Source of the DNA: Phoenix dactylifera
Taxonomy: Eukaryota; Streptophyta; Magnoliopsida; Arecales; Arecaceae
Direction: 5' to 3'
NCBI RefSeq assembly: GCF_009389715.1
Contig: NC_052395.1
Coordinates: 18,020,229-18,084,228 of the forward strand
Length of the DNA stretch: 64,000 bases
In this document: one piece after another, positions 49,707 to 61,420 of the stretch
How positions within the stretch are numbered: the first letter of the stretch is position 1
How the letters are laid out: each line of letters opens with the position of its first letter
Translations under genes and position numbers: made by a program
Notes under the pieces: model-generated
Databases searched by the model: none
What the model was told of the DNA's origin: nothing
What the model saw: only the letters and a program-made list of their open reading frames with translations

Positions 49707-50439
49707 CACGATATTTTCAAATATCGCTAGAAGTTCCTATCACATATCGAGGAAAATATTGGAGCAAGCACTTCACATTAAGTTCATTGAGATTACATAC
49801 TAGCTTTCACAAGATAGCAGAAAGTACCCAATGAGATCTGACAAAGAAATGGATCAGATGTTTAAATAGCGGCCACTAAATGATGTAATTAATAGAGATA
49901 TACATCTTGTGTGACATAGGAAAAAATAATATACTGCTATCCAGCAAGAAAAATTGATGCCGAAAGCTCCCATCCTTGGAATCTACTGCACTTCAAATCT
50001 AAAGCAACTGAAAAAAGCCTTCTTTTCAATAGCAACCATATACAAGATTTGTAAAAAAAAAACATGTACAAATAAACCACTACCGAAGAAGCACGATCTA
50101 ACCCTCACCTTTGATGATCAATTTCATGAAAATTGTTGATTAGAAAATCCTTAAAGCATGAAAAAATTGAGATTTCTTTGGAGTTCGGTGGAGAAGAAGA
50201 CAAAGGGAAAAGAAGAGAGAAAGGAGGAGTCTCTTCCATAAGCCAGCAATTGATTTGTTCTACAAACTTTTCAACTAGACCAAGAAAAATTTAGATATTT
50301 CAATTAACTCAAATGCAATATTATGTTTACGTTGTATTAGAGTTTAATGCGGAAACGCCCTGAATCGTCCAGTTTGAAGCATTTCGAGCCGTATCGACTG
50401 CGGACTGAGACGGTTCTGGCAACAAAAACGAGACCGACA

Positions 50440-50990
50440 TCGGAAAGAGAGAGGACGAAGAAAAAAAGAAAAAGAGAGAGAAAACGAGGGAGGGAGGGAG
50501 AGAGAGGAAAATCAAGATCGGGAAAACCACTGCACATAGGAGGGAGCCGTAGAAGAGAGGCTCGCTCTGGTCTCCTATTTCATTCAAAATAGGGGCCGGA
50601 GGAGCTCCTTTTATTTTTAGTGTTTTTAAGTGAAAGTCGGCAAACCAATTGCCAACTTTATTTAATTTTTTTATTTTAAAAAATTAAGTCAAGTCAGCAG
50701 TGGGTTTATCGACTTTACTTAAAAACTTAAAAAATAAAATGGCCCCCTCCGGCTCCTATTTCGAACAAAGGGGGACTGAAGGGAGCTCTTCTTCCGCGGC
50801 TCTCCGGCCTCGACTCCTCCGCGCGGCAATTCTCTGGCTCCGCCTCCTCCATACAGCGGCTCTTCGCCGATCTTCTTTGGCCTCCCCCTTATCTCTTTTT
50901 TTCTCTCTCTTTTCTCTCTCGTTCTTCCTCTCTTCTGCTTCTTCTACTGTGTTGGTACAAATCCGACATGATATAGTACAGAAGTGTACC
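50440..50990. repeat. imperfect long inverted repeat (foldback), arms ~200-280 bp
   Basis: The central part pairs TTTTATTTTTAGTGTTTTTA (about 50609) with a complementary block at about 50715-50740. Outward, AATAGGGGCCGGAGGAGCTC pairs with the block near 50742-50765, then AGCCGTAGAAGAG with the complement near 50795, then purine-rich AGAGAGAAAACGAGGGAGG with pyrimidine-rich sequence near 50880-50930. Identity is moderate. Outer limits are approximate and the right end adjoins a GGTACC-type segment. The open frames here are by-products of low-complexity sequence. Confidence 0.6.
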
Positions 50991-51045
50991 GATTCATTCT
51001 GTTAGGCAATTAGTATGGTGCTCGGTATCGGTTTTGCCCGCCGTA
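50945..51045. repeat. weak GGTACC-type repeat, copy 4
   Basis: GTTGGTACAAATCCGACATG and GTGCTCGGTATCGG resemble the family at 3440, 4425 and 45345, though more diverged. Confidence 0.4.
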
Positions 51046-51654
51046 AAAATTGTGATCCAGTTAATTTTCTAAAAGTAATAATGACTATTTTGCAATTATT
51101 GAAAGAATAGTGATTGACCTGCAATTTCAGGGGAGTACATGGATGATCATGCAAAATATCCAAATATTTATTCACGGTTTTGTTCTGAAGGGGCAGCTGG
51201 AGAGCGAAGGAGAGAGAGAGAGAGAGAGAGATCTCGGAGCCAAGGTTTTATGATGGCAGTACTTTTCAACTATTTCCATATGAGTGGACCCCTCCTCACT
51301 CTCCAAAAAGTGGATTAGCTTTTTCAGAAAGCTCCACCAACCAAACCGTGTCTTTCTGTCTCTAGCGCACTCAAACAAGTTTTCTGGTGGAGGTTTTATT
51401 TCATCCCGACCATTGATTAGAACCCTTCGCAAGATCATTATCACTTCTGACCTCACTCAGTCTTACCCATGTTTTACTGTTCAGCTGACATGTACTTACG
51501 TATTCTTTCCTGTTACTTAATCGCCAGAATTACTGGCTAGTTGCCTGCTCCGCCGATCACAGTAATCATTCATGTGTCATGGCAACATCTATAAATACTA
51601 TATGGGAGAGTCTTAGATTCTCTTTTTTTTTCCTCAATATCTCCCTCTTCGGAC
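51046..51654. other. intergenic stretch with GA microsatellite
   Basis: A (GA)n run lies at about 51208-51231. No gene recognised. Confidence 0.5.
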
Positions 51655-52041
51655 AAACCGAGCGAATGGTGCAGAGTTGAGAGCCGCACGAGAATTATTA
51701 TCTATGCAAAATTGGCGATCTGCATTCAGCTTGAGAGCGATGCGGCTCTGGTGATCGACTAAATTCAAAAAGTACCGACAGATATAGGCATCTGGATAGA
51801 CATTCGCTTCTGTAGAATATATGTGAGATTATGAAGAGACTTGCAGCATTCTGGGCCATTCATATCTATCGGAAGACGAATAGTGCGACTGATTGGGTCG
51901 CCTCCTATGCGGTACCCTACTCAAAAAAAATTCGGTGGGAGGGCACGGAGTCTGCTCTCGACTTTTGCTTTTTGATTCTTATGAGTACATTAATACGCGT
52001 ATGGTATGAGTTGCCATTGCAAAAAAAAAAAAAAAAAAAAG
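51655..52041 (+). pseudogene. 5'-truncated LINE tail with RNase H remnant and poly(A), third copy
   Basis: Frames read LESDAALVID-like sequence, then FWAIHIYRKTNSATDWVASY and a C-terminal tail resembling the copy ending at 39757, followed by about 20 A (52021-52040). Broken by shifts and stops. Confidence 0.7.
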
Positions 52042-53421
52042 CAAAAGGGTCTAGATTTTTGAAAAAAAAAAAATCTATAAACATTCCGATTTTCTCTTCT
52101 CTATGTTTCACGGATCATTAAGAATTTAATAGGCATGCAGCTGTAATTTAGTCAACTTCCTCGTATAGTGTTATTTCATCATTAACCTATGTTTAGCAAT
52201 TAATCATAGGATGCAGATGCAAGACATCTGATTCCTCATCATATCAAGATACTTGCATGTGACGTGTCTAAGGCTTGCCTTCAACCTAAAATGTTAAAGA
52301 TTGGATGCAAGCATGAAGGATTCGCCTTCGCATAAATCCATCATCGGATCATCCATAGATCATTATGAGATATGCGAAGGCGGTGGGTGATCGAATAGTA
52401 GATTCATGCGAAGGAACGTGAATGCAATTGCTTCCAAACTTTGCCTACCATGTATTATTGAGGCATTGCAAAGTCCACAAACATCTCACATGGTCACTCT
52501 ATTAATGGCCACTCTGCTTTTCAGAATGCCAAGAGCATACCTTCTAACAAGCGAAAGCTGGACACTCCCAAGATAGAATGAATACATATTTTTGTATTCA
52601 ACTTTTCCATGTAGTAAAACAAACTGGCTTCTTGTGTCCGTGGCCTTCTTTTCAACTTCCATGTGCATCACAAGCCAAGGTTACGTTGAACAAGAAGGTG
52701 AAGATAATTTTAGAGAATCAGAGAATCCAAATGGATGATCATCACATGCATTTACGATAGCGATATATGGAGTATTAAACTAAGGGTTAGAAGAGAGTTT
52801 CTGACTAGTTCTCCTCCCAACTTTGTTGCTGTACATGTAGGAGCCATCTAAATCCCTTGACCAACTTGGATGGTCTCCCTAAGAGGAGAAAGAACAATTT
52901 AAAAAAAAAAACTTTTATATGCAATTGAGGAACAATTAAACCTAGTTTCTATATTACCATGTAAAGTATATGCTCGACCAACCACATGCCGATTGTTTGG
53001 TTTAAACTATCTAGGCTAGTCGACCATGGCATGAGCCAGTGCAAACTGACTTCATGTGGAAGTTTTTAAGAGGCTACCTAGCTAGGTGATAACTCCGCAA
53101 TTTACATGTCCATGCTTTCATGCTTGGTATATATTATGGCAATAAATGACTAAGATGATGTGATGCGATCAGATTCATACAGCTCATGATCTATATGGCA
53201 ATCCAGATGCGCTCTGAGATTCTCCAAGATATCGTGTTCGGAACTTTCAAATCGACCTAAATATAAGACAAACAGATCAGAAGCAGTCAATTTCTAGAGG
53301 TAGAGTCTCTCGGCTCAATCCGATGACCAGTCAACTTGGCAATCAGCTTGAGCTAAGTAAACCTCCTTGTTGGGCGGATGCAACTCAGTTCATTTGCTTA
53401 AAATACATATGAAGCTCCGGC
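52042..53421. other. intergenic stretch, no gene recognised
   Basis: Short inverted words built on TTCGCCTTCGCATAAATCC and GATTCATGCGAAGG surround 52320-52420, perhaps a degraded small element. Nothing coding. Confidence 0.45.
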
Positions 53422-53426
53422 AATTC

Positions 53427-55405
53427 TGTTGCCCAGATAGACAACCCAAGAGGGGGGGGGGGGGTGAATTGGGTTTTTAAATTAATTTAGATATTTAAAA
53501 CGATGTGGTTGATTAATTAAAAAACTTTTGCAAGTTATTTAATTTATGCTAAGTGCTGTGAGTGATTGTGAGGGGAAGAAGAAGAGACAATCCAACACAA
53601 ACACCAAGTTTTATAGTGGTTCGGAGCTAACCCTTGCTCCTACGTCCACTCCCCAAGTCTCACTTGGGAATTCACTATAACCCCTTGGATTACAGCCGGT
53701 TGTTTTCCAAGCTCACAACCAAACTTATTGTTTTACGAGCTCACAACGAACTCGGTCGGTTTTCCCAGGCTCACCGACTAGAACCGCCCTGATTGTTTTC
53801 CCGGAATCACAATCAAACCCTTACACACGTTGGTTTTAACTCGGCTCACCAACCAACCTCAATCCCCTTGATTCAATCCCCCGATTGAACCAAGTAAATA
53901 CAAGTTGTAGAAAGAAAAACAGAAAATGAGCTTCTCAAAAAGCAGATGAAAACAATATGAACAATAAATGAAGTTAAGAAGCCTCAAACGCTTTTAGATC
54001 GGAGATGGGGAATGGCTTCTTAGACTTCTGGTCTCCTCTTGAAAGAGTGGTCGACTTGAATGCAGGAGGAGGAAGCTTTAATTGCTGGGAAGATGTTGTT
54101 GGTAGCAGTAATTGCAGATCTTCCTCTTTTTCGTTGATGAGCACCTTGCAGAGCTTGAATGCTTGATTAGTTGGAGTGGAATCACTGTTCTCTGCCTTGC
54201 TACAGTCCTCTGTGGCTATTTAAACCAACCCCCACGGAAACTAGCCGTTAGAGTGTTTTTTCTGCCCGTTCTGCACACTCTGCGCAGCCTGACAATATGA
54301 CCGTTGGTGGGTTGGAGTCGACTCGCGCGATCAGGAGTCGACTCGGCTGTAGCGGGAGTCGACTCAAGCTTTTCCGGAGTCGACTCGGCAACTGTTCCAA
54401 ATTTGAATTAAAGTTGCCTTCACGACTGGGAGTCGACTCGTCTTGACCCGGAGTCGACTCGCCAACTTCTGGAGCTGACTTGGCAATTTTGGAGACGGCT
54501 CATCCACTGAAGTCCGTGGATCCAATTTTGAATTTTGTCCACTCGAGTCGACTCGACTGTCCTGGGAGTCGACTCGAATCTCAGAGCCCGAACTCCCGAT
54601 CCTCTGTCTTTTGGCTCATCCAGTCTTGGAGTCGACTCGAAGTTCCTTGGAGTCGACTCGGCTCTCAGTTTCCGAAAGTTGGTCTTCTGCCTTTTGACGT
54701 GAAGCTGTCTTGGAGTCGACTCGAGCTGTCTGGGAGTCGACTCGAATCTCAGAGGCAGTAACTTGGTCTTCTGTCTGTTGATGGTCGCGGAGTCTCGGAG
54801 TCGACTCGTGCAATGCGGGAGTCGACTCGAATCTCAGAGTCCCAAAAATGCTCTCTGACTTTTTTCCTTGTGTTCCGCTGAGAGTCGACTCATGCTTTCT
54901 TTGGAGTCGACCTGCCAACCATCGGAGTCGACTCGCGTTCCACTGGAGTCGACTCGAATCTCAGACCCGAAAAATTGCTATCTGACTTTTCTGCCTGTGA
55001 CTGCTTGGAGTCGACTCTTACTTCCTTGGAGTCGACTCGGTGAACATCGGAGTCGACTCGCGCACTTCAGGAGTCGACTCGATGACAGGTTCTGAGTTGA
55101 AGCTTTCTGTTCTTCTGTCTGTTCTCAGTCGGAGTCGACTCGTACTAATCAGGAGTCGACTCGAGATCGTGCCAGTGAACTTGATACGCTTGGAGTCGAC
55201 TCGTGATACTCTGGAGTCGACTCGAGTCTCAGACTTTGGTTCATGCAGACTTCTTAACTTATCCAAAATACTATGAACCAAGTCTAGAGACACTTAGACA
55301 GGATTTTTACTGAAACACTCAATTGAATTCATTAGTAATCACAAGATATACTCAAATGCTTTGAGCTCATCAAAATCAAATGGGGTTTTAATCAATCACT
55401 CCACA
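53427..55405 (-). repeat. 3' LTR of the copia element (1979 bp)
   Basis: Begins TGTTGCCCAGATAGACAACC on the plus strand and ends in CACTCCACA before the polypurine-tract complement. Its first ~790 bases match 63212-64000 closely. It contains a G-run near 53451-53464 and the GAGTCGACTC array. Confidence 0.85.
54315..55223. repeat. array of 25 exact GAGTCGACTC palindromes in the LTR
   Basis: I counted 25 exact copies of the 10 bp palindrome, plus one variant (GAGTCGACCT near 54904). Most read GGAGTCGACTCG on the plus strand. Between about 54545 and 55223 they fall into a higher-order pattern: two palindromes 10-20 bp apart, then AATCTCAGA, then a TTCTGTCTGTT-like spacer, repeating every ~80-120 bp. 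Translations in all frames give spurious repeats such as ESTRVDS and are not genes. Confidence 0.93.
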
Positions 55406-55993
55406 ATCTCCCCCTTTTTGATGATGACAAAACTTTGAGTATATGTAAAATGAATTGCTCAATAAATAATGAAATAAAATCCATAAATGAATTCAAATGT
55501 CTGGTAATTTACTTTATCCAAGCTTGAAAGGAGTGAAACAATAAATTTCGGAGTTAAAGCTCCCCTTTCATTTGGAATTATATAAGCCTTCATATTATGC
55601 AATCAATTATTTGGCTTATATGTTATTAATGATTTAGCTTGATTAAAATTCAGATTCTCCCCCTCAACATATGCATTCTACTATGTTTTGATTCTCTGAA
55701 TTTCTTTTTAGCGCTTTGAAGTTTTTGAACTTAAATTTTTGGTTTTTAGAGGGAAAATCTGTCAATTTGTTCTTGAGTAGGATTCAGCTAATCTCCGAAT
55801 ATCCCTTGAATAGATTCTGGAGATTACTCCATTAGGAGCCCCAAAAGAGAGATAATGAGCCTCGAGGTACCGAATCCACTTAGAACAAATTTGTGTGTGT
55901 TTTTAAGAGTTTATCTTTTTATTGATTTCTTTTACATATTTTTCATATTTCTCCCCTTTTACATATTTTATACATATTTCTCCCCCTTTTTGT
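55404..55993 (-). promoter_or_regulatory. polypurine tract(s) preceding the 3' LTR
   Basis: On the minus strand AAAAAGGGGGAGAT directly abuts the LTR start (55405/55406). Related purine blocks (GGGGGAGAA, AAAAGGGGAGAAA, AAAAAGGGGGAGAAAT) lie near 55655, 55950 and 55980. The one next to the LTR is the likely plus-strand primer. Confidence 0.7.
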
Positions 55994-56159
55994 CATCATA
56001 CCAAAAAGGAGGTAATCACACACAATCAATGGCACAACCAATCATCAAATGGCACATAATTGAAGATAAATGTCTACTCATTGTATTGATATGAATGTGA
56101 ATACATTTGAGCATACAATAAGTAAAGCAAAACAAGAAACAAAACAAAAAACATCTATG

Positions 56160-56245
56160 GTCCTCCTCGAGGATGAAGCTCCCCCCTCGAGGATGTCTCC
56201 CCTCTCGATGAGGTGGCTCCTCCTCTCGAGGATGGTGCTCCTCCT
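56160..56245. repeat. short CTCGAGGATG-type tandem repeat
   Basis: Variants of CCTCTCGAGGATG recur about four times within the retroelement, downstream (in element sense) of the extra ORF. Confidence 0.6.
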
Positions 56246-56489
56246 CTCAATCGGCTCTGCTCCATGAGGAGGGTGACTGCATCTGTACATGTCCAAGCTG
56301 CGTGATAATAGACGTATGGCTCTGCTATGTGTAGTGGAGAGCTCAGTCACCGACGCTGAAGCCCAGTCACCGACGTCTGAAGTGCGTCCAGCTTGTCGAT
56401 GAGTACATTCGACAAGCGCTCGGCCCCCTGGTGGTGGTGTGCATGTCACGACCTATGTCCTCCGCATCTGTCGAGTGGTGCTCGTGACC

Positions 56490-57688
56490 TCACTCATGCT
56501 GGGAACTGGGCCTGGACCAAACTCCGGACATTGTAGATCTCTTCCCGTACATGAGCCGTCATGTCAGTCACGGCTGTCAAGGAAGGGACCAACTGAGAAG
56601 ATACGGGTGCAGGAGTGGGAGCAGGCACCGCACCTCGGAGCTCCCGAAGCAGCTCATCCCTCAGATCTCGACTATCTCCTGCGCAGCTCCCGGAGCTGCT
56701 CAGGATCAATCCGGACCGCCATAGATGGTGGAGCCGAGGAGGAAGGTCCGGCGGAGGTGGTAGGAGCAGGAGGAGTGGATGGAAGGTCTGGATGGTCTGG
56801 AAGGTCTGGGTAGTCTGAATCGGGCTCAGGACTGGGTGAAGGTCTGGTGGTCTGAGCGAGTGAGGGAGACTTCCTAACCCAGATCCCTTCTCTCTTCCGA
56901 AACCCCATCCTGTGCATGGTCCCCGTACCATGCGATCAGTCCATCGCAATGGCGAGAGGGTTCCCCTCAGGAATGGGAATCTCGTACTCCCTAAAAGAAG
57001 AGTGAATATCATGCCGTATGGGAGGTGAGCCTAGGTCTATCTAGGGGCTCACACATATACCTATATGAGTTTGGGAAGTTGATTGGGGTGTCCTGAAGAT
57101 ATAGAACATAAGAGCTAGGTCCCTCTCATTTACAAAATCAAATCTCCCTGTCTTAGGGAAGATGGACCTAGACAGATACTCAAAGGATCTCACTCAATCG
57201 GAGTGAGCTAGCGATACCTCGTCTAGGGTGACTGGGTGGATGCCCTAGAACGGCCGTAAGGGCCTCAACTCTATCCTCAGGGTGTGTGGGAGCCACCCCT
57301 ACTAATGGAAGGTGGAGGATGTGGCAATAAGATCCTCCGTGACACACAGGGACACCGGCTACTGTGCCCTCGATACCCCATCTCCCCGATGGACGGTACC
57401 GTAAAACTCTCTAACAGGCCCTGGATATGTGGGAGGTCCAATGTAGGAAGTACTCTAGGCCCTGGGCCTAAGTCTATCACCTATGGTGAACCCTTCCCGG
57501 GAGAGGAAGTCGAAATCGACATACCTCCCGGTGGAGACGACCTTCCCGGCCAATGGCCTCGCGGGAACCGCCCTAGGCGGGGAACGAGCCGGAGGTGGTT
57601 GCCTCGCGGGATCGTGCCGCGCCTTGGAGCGCCGCTCGGGACCGGCCTCGGGACGGGACCTCTTCCTAACCACGGTCTTACGAGGCAT
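56490..57688 (-). pseudogene. extra ORF between pol and 3' LTR of the copia element, degenerate
   Basis: On the minus strand it starts MPRKTVVRKRSRPEAGPERR (57688), continues YVDFDFLSREGFTIGDRLRP, then in shifted frames PTLDLPHIQGLLESFTVPS and a Pro-rich segment, then RDELLRELRGAVPAPTPAPV and a predicted helix near the end (about 56560). It has the size and place of the env-like or unknown ORF that some Sireviruses carry. I recognise no fold, membrane segment or enzyme motif. Broken by several shifts. Confidence 0.55.
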
Positions 57689-57930
57689 TTTGACCTAAAA
57701 TGGAAAAAACCTAAAGGACGGAGAAGGTCGACGGAGGAAGCTCGGGACGGACCGGAGACGACCTAGGAACGGACGAAACCCTAAGAACCGGTGAAAATCG
57801 ACGGAAAAGGGTTGGAGACGATCGGGGACGACCTAGGAGTCGGCTCTAGGGCTTTTTGAACAGTGGCGGCTTGAGAGAAAAGTGTTTTCGAAACGACAAA
57901 TCTAGGGTTAAAAAGTCGGATCCCGACTGC

Positions 57931-58143
57931 GAGTCGACTCCACTGAGTCGCGAGTCGACTCGACCTCGAGTCGACTCCAGAATATGCGCGAGTCGACTCT
58001 CCTTATGCGCCTGTAGGCTCGAGTCGACTCCCGACATATGCGAGTCGACTCCCCCTCTGCTGCCATCTTTGCGAGTCGACTCCCGCAATGCGCGAGTCGA
58101 CTCCCCCTTAGGAGCCGGCTCTGAAACTTACTCGAGTCGTCTC
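57931..58143. repeat. second GAGTCGACTC cluster, flanks inverted relative to the LTR array
   Basis: Eight exact palindromes (57931-58103) plus one variant (GAGTCGTCTC at 58134). The plus-strand context is CGAGTCGACTCC, the complement of the LTR form. It lies just upstream, in element sense, of the extra ORF start. Confidence 0.92.
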
Positions 58144-58290
58144 TAACCTTGGCACGCACCTAAAAATCATGCTATAATCGTGCCAAATGAGGAAAATCAC
58201 CTAATTAAGATCTGATTTGATGATCATTGAAAAGAAACTCTATTTTAACCATATTGTAATCATCAAAATCAATGAATCTAGTGGAAACTA

Positions 58291-59860
58291 CCACTAGGAT
58301 GGATCAATCACTCCTAATCCCCTCCTAAGCACACTAAACCTCTCTTCACTTAGGGGTTTTGTAAAAATATCTGCTAATTGATTATCAGTACAAACAAATT
58401 GGAGTGTCACATCACCATTCAATACATGATCTCTTATGAAGTGATGTCTTATCTCAATGTGTTTAGTTCTTGAATGTTGAATTGGATTTTTAGTTAGATT
58501 TATGGCACTTGTATTATCACAATTAATGGGAATTTTATCTTGTTTAATGCCATAATCTTCTAATTGTTGTTTAATCCATAAGATTTGAGCACAACAACTC
58601 CCGGCTGCAACATATTCAGCTTCTGCAGTGGATAATGCAACCGAGTTTTGTTTCTTGCTAAACCATGAGATAAGGTTTTCTCCTAGAAATTGACACGACC
58701 CGCTGGTACTTTTTCTATCAAGCTTACATCCAGCGAAGTCTGAATCTGTGTATCCTATTAAGTTTAGGCTAGATTCTTTAGAGTACCATAGCCCTATGTT
58801 CTTAGTTCCTATTAAGTATTTAAAAATTCTCTTAACTGCAGCTAGGTGTGTTTTTTAGGATTAGCCTGATATCTAGCACACATGCACACACTAAACATAA
58901 TATCAGGTCTACTTGCAGTAAGATACAGTAAAGATCCTATCATACCTCTATAAAGTTTTTGATCTACAGATTTACCTGATTCATCTTGGTCTAATTTGCA
59001 TGATGAGCTCATGGGGGTGCTGATTGATTTGTTTCCCTCCATATCAAACTTCTTGAGCATCTCCTTGATATATTTGCTTGATTGATGAAGATGCCTCCTT
59101 CAGACTGTTTGATTTGAAGCCCGAGGAAGTAGTTCAGCTCTCCCATCATGCTCATCTCAAACTCACTCTGCATCAAATCAGCAAACTCTTCGCAGAGGCG
59201 ATTGTTAGTAGCACCGAAAATGATATCATCAACATAAATCTGTACTAATAACATATCCTTATTTTGCTTTTTCAGAAATAATGTTGTATCTACATTTCCC
59301 CTAGAGAATTCATGTTCTAATAGGAATTTGCTAAGCCTCTCATACCATGCTCTAGGTGCTTGTTTTAAACCATAAAGTGCTTTGTTCAGTTTATACATGA
59401 TTGGGTATTGATGATTTTCAAAACCAGGAGGTTGTTCTACATATACCTCCTCATTAATATACCCATTTAAAAAGCACTTTTTACATCCATTTGATATAGT
59501 TTGAAGTCCTTAGAGCATGCATATGCTAATAATAGTCTAATAGCCTCAAGTCTAGCTACGGGAGCAAAGGTTTCATCAAAATCTATGCCTTCTTCTTGAT
59601 TATAACCCTTTGCTACTAGTCTAGCCTTATTCCTTATAACAATTCCATTTTCATCTAGCTTATTTTTATATATCCATTTAGTACCTATAATTGGATATTC
59701 AGAAGGTCTCTCTACTAGATTCCACACTTTGTTTCTAGTAAATTGGTTTAGTTCTTCTTGCATTGCATTTATCCAATTTACATCATTTTCGGCTTCTTCT
59801 ATATGTTTGGGCTCAAAGTGTGAAACAAAAGCTAGATGGTTATTCAAATTCCTAAGGGAT
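58291..59860 (-). pseudogene. copia reverse transcriptase and RNase H
   Basis: In element sense: [20 protein letters not shown] (about 59790), [20 protein letters not shown], the RT core with KALYGLKQAPRAWYERL (59390), and catalytic QIYVDDIIFGA (about 59230). Then the connection region LYLTASRPDIMFSVCMCARY, then RNase H with YTDSDFAGC, ALSTAEAEYVAAGSCC and FTKPLSEE near 58330. Frames shift near 59460, 59040 and 58850. Motifs are those of Ty1-copia RT, ending in the usual GVID-like tail. Confidence 0.85.
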
Positions 59861-60489
59861 GCTCTAGTCCTAACGGTTGAGATGGATCATCTAGAATTAG
59901 TTCCTTAGGATGCCCATGAGCATACCTCCAAGCTTTAGTTAGCCCATGATCCACAATAGCTCTTGGCTTGATGATTCTCCTTCAATCAACTTTTGATTAT
60001 TCTTGTAATCCCATCTCATCTATCTTTTCTTCAAGTATTTCAACATCATCATCAAAATTAACTTCTTACTAGACGAGATGTCACTAGAGTCATCAAAAAC
60101 AACATGTATAGATTCTTCTATAACTAAGGTTCTTTTATTAAAGACTCTATAGGCTTTACTAGTTGTAGAATAACCTAAGAATATTCCTTCATCAGATTTA
60201 GGTCAAATTTCCTAGATTATCTTTCCCATTATTATGTACAAAACACCTACATCCAAAACATGAAAGTAATTAACTTTTGGTTTTCTGTTTTTCCAAGTTC
60301 ATAAGGTGTTTTCTTTATAATGGGTCTTAATAAAACTCTATTTAATATATGGCAAGAAGTATTAATGGCTTCTCCCCAAAAGTACTTAGGGAGGTTACTT
60401 TCACATAACATAGTTCTAGCCATTTCTCTAGTGTTCTATTCTTCCTTTCCACAACTCCATTTTGTTGTGGTGTCCTAGGTGCTGAGAAA

Positions 60490-61150
60490 TTATGGGTTAT
60501 CCCCTTTTACTACAAAATTCATCAAATGACTGATTTTCGAATTCGGTACCATGGTCACTTCTAATGGCTATGACTGAAGACTCTCTAGCATTTGTTACTT
60601 CCTTATGGAACTTCTTAAACATAGAAAATGCTTGATCCTTATGCGCTAGGAACATGACCCATGTGTACCTAGAGTAATCATCTACTATAACTAGACCATA
60701 TTTATTTCCACCTAGGCTTGTTGTTCTAGTTGGACCAAATAGGTCCATGTGTAATAATTCTAGAGGCCTAGAGGTAGAGACACATTTTATGGATTTAAAA
60801 GAGTTCCTAGATTGTTTGCCAAATTGACATGCTTCACATATTTTGTTCTTTTCAAATTTTAATTTTGGCAAACCTATCACGGAGTCTCTTTTAACTAGTT
60901 TAGTTATTGTGTCCATGCTTGCATGACCTAACTTACGGTGCCATAACCAACTAGCATTATTATCTTTAGTTTCATTTACAACTAGACATTGGTTATGTTT
61001 TGCAAGATCTTCTAGGTCTACAACATATACATTTCCACGTCTAATTCCTTTAAAAACTAAACTATTATCATTAGGATTTGTTATAATACATAGTGATGGT
61101 TTAAACATAACATCATATCCTTTATCACATAATTGACTAATGCTTAACAA
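60490..61150 (-). pseudogene. copia integrase
   Basis: The zinc-binding HHCC part is HRKLGHASMDTITKLV followed by CEACQFGKQ. The catalytic core has MDLFGP (first Asp), VIVDDYSRYTWVMF and SDHGTEFENQ (second Asp and Glu region). Continuous from 61150 to 60497, then shifted. The C-terminal part (60490-59860) is present only as broken frames. Confidence 0.85.
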
Positions 61151-61179
61151 GTTATGCTTAAGACCATAACATATCTAAA

Positions 61180-61420
61180 TTATCTATAAAAGTAGAAGGG
61201 GTGATTTGAACTTTACCATACCAATGATGTGACCTTGGTTGTTGTCTCCAAAAGTCACAGCACCTCCCTTCTAGCTTCAAGGGTGAAAAATTGATCTTTA
61301 TCACCCGTCATGTGCCTTGAGCAGCCACTATCCAAATACCAGCAGTTTTTGTTGACCTTGGCTGCAAGACACTCCTACACAACAAATCATGTCATCTTAG
61401 GTACCCAAGTTTTCTTGGGT
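61180..61420 (-). pseudogene. copia protease region
   Basis: NCWYLDSGCSRHM (about 61350-61312, minus strand) is the aspartic protease active-site segment typical of Ty1-copia, with the sequence DSGC. Surrounding frames are broken. Confidence 0.7.

Noticed and set aside
54315..55223. CRISPR-like repeat array
   Set aside because: Repeats are 10 bp palindromes with irregular spacers of unequal length inside a plant retrotransposon LTR; no cas genes and a eukaryotic context.
54480..55293. Frames encoding ESTRVDS-like repeats on both strands
   Set aside because: Translations of the GAGTCGACTC array; non-coding LTR sequence.
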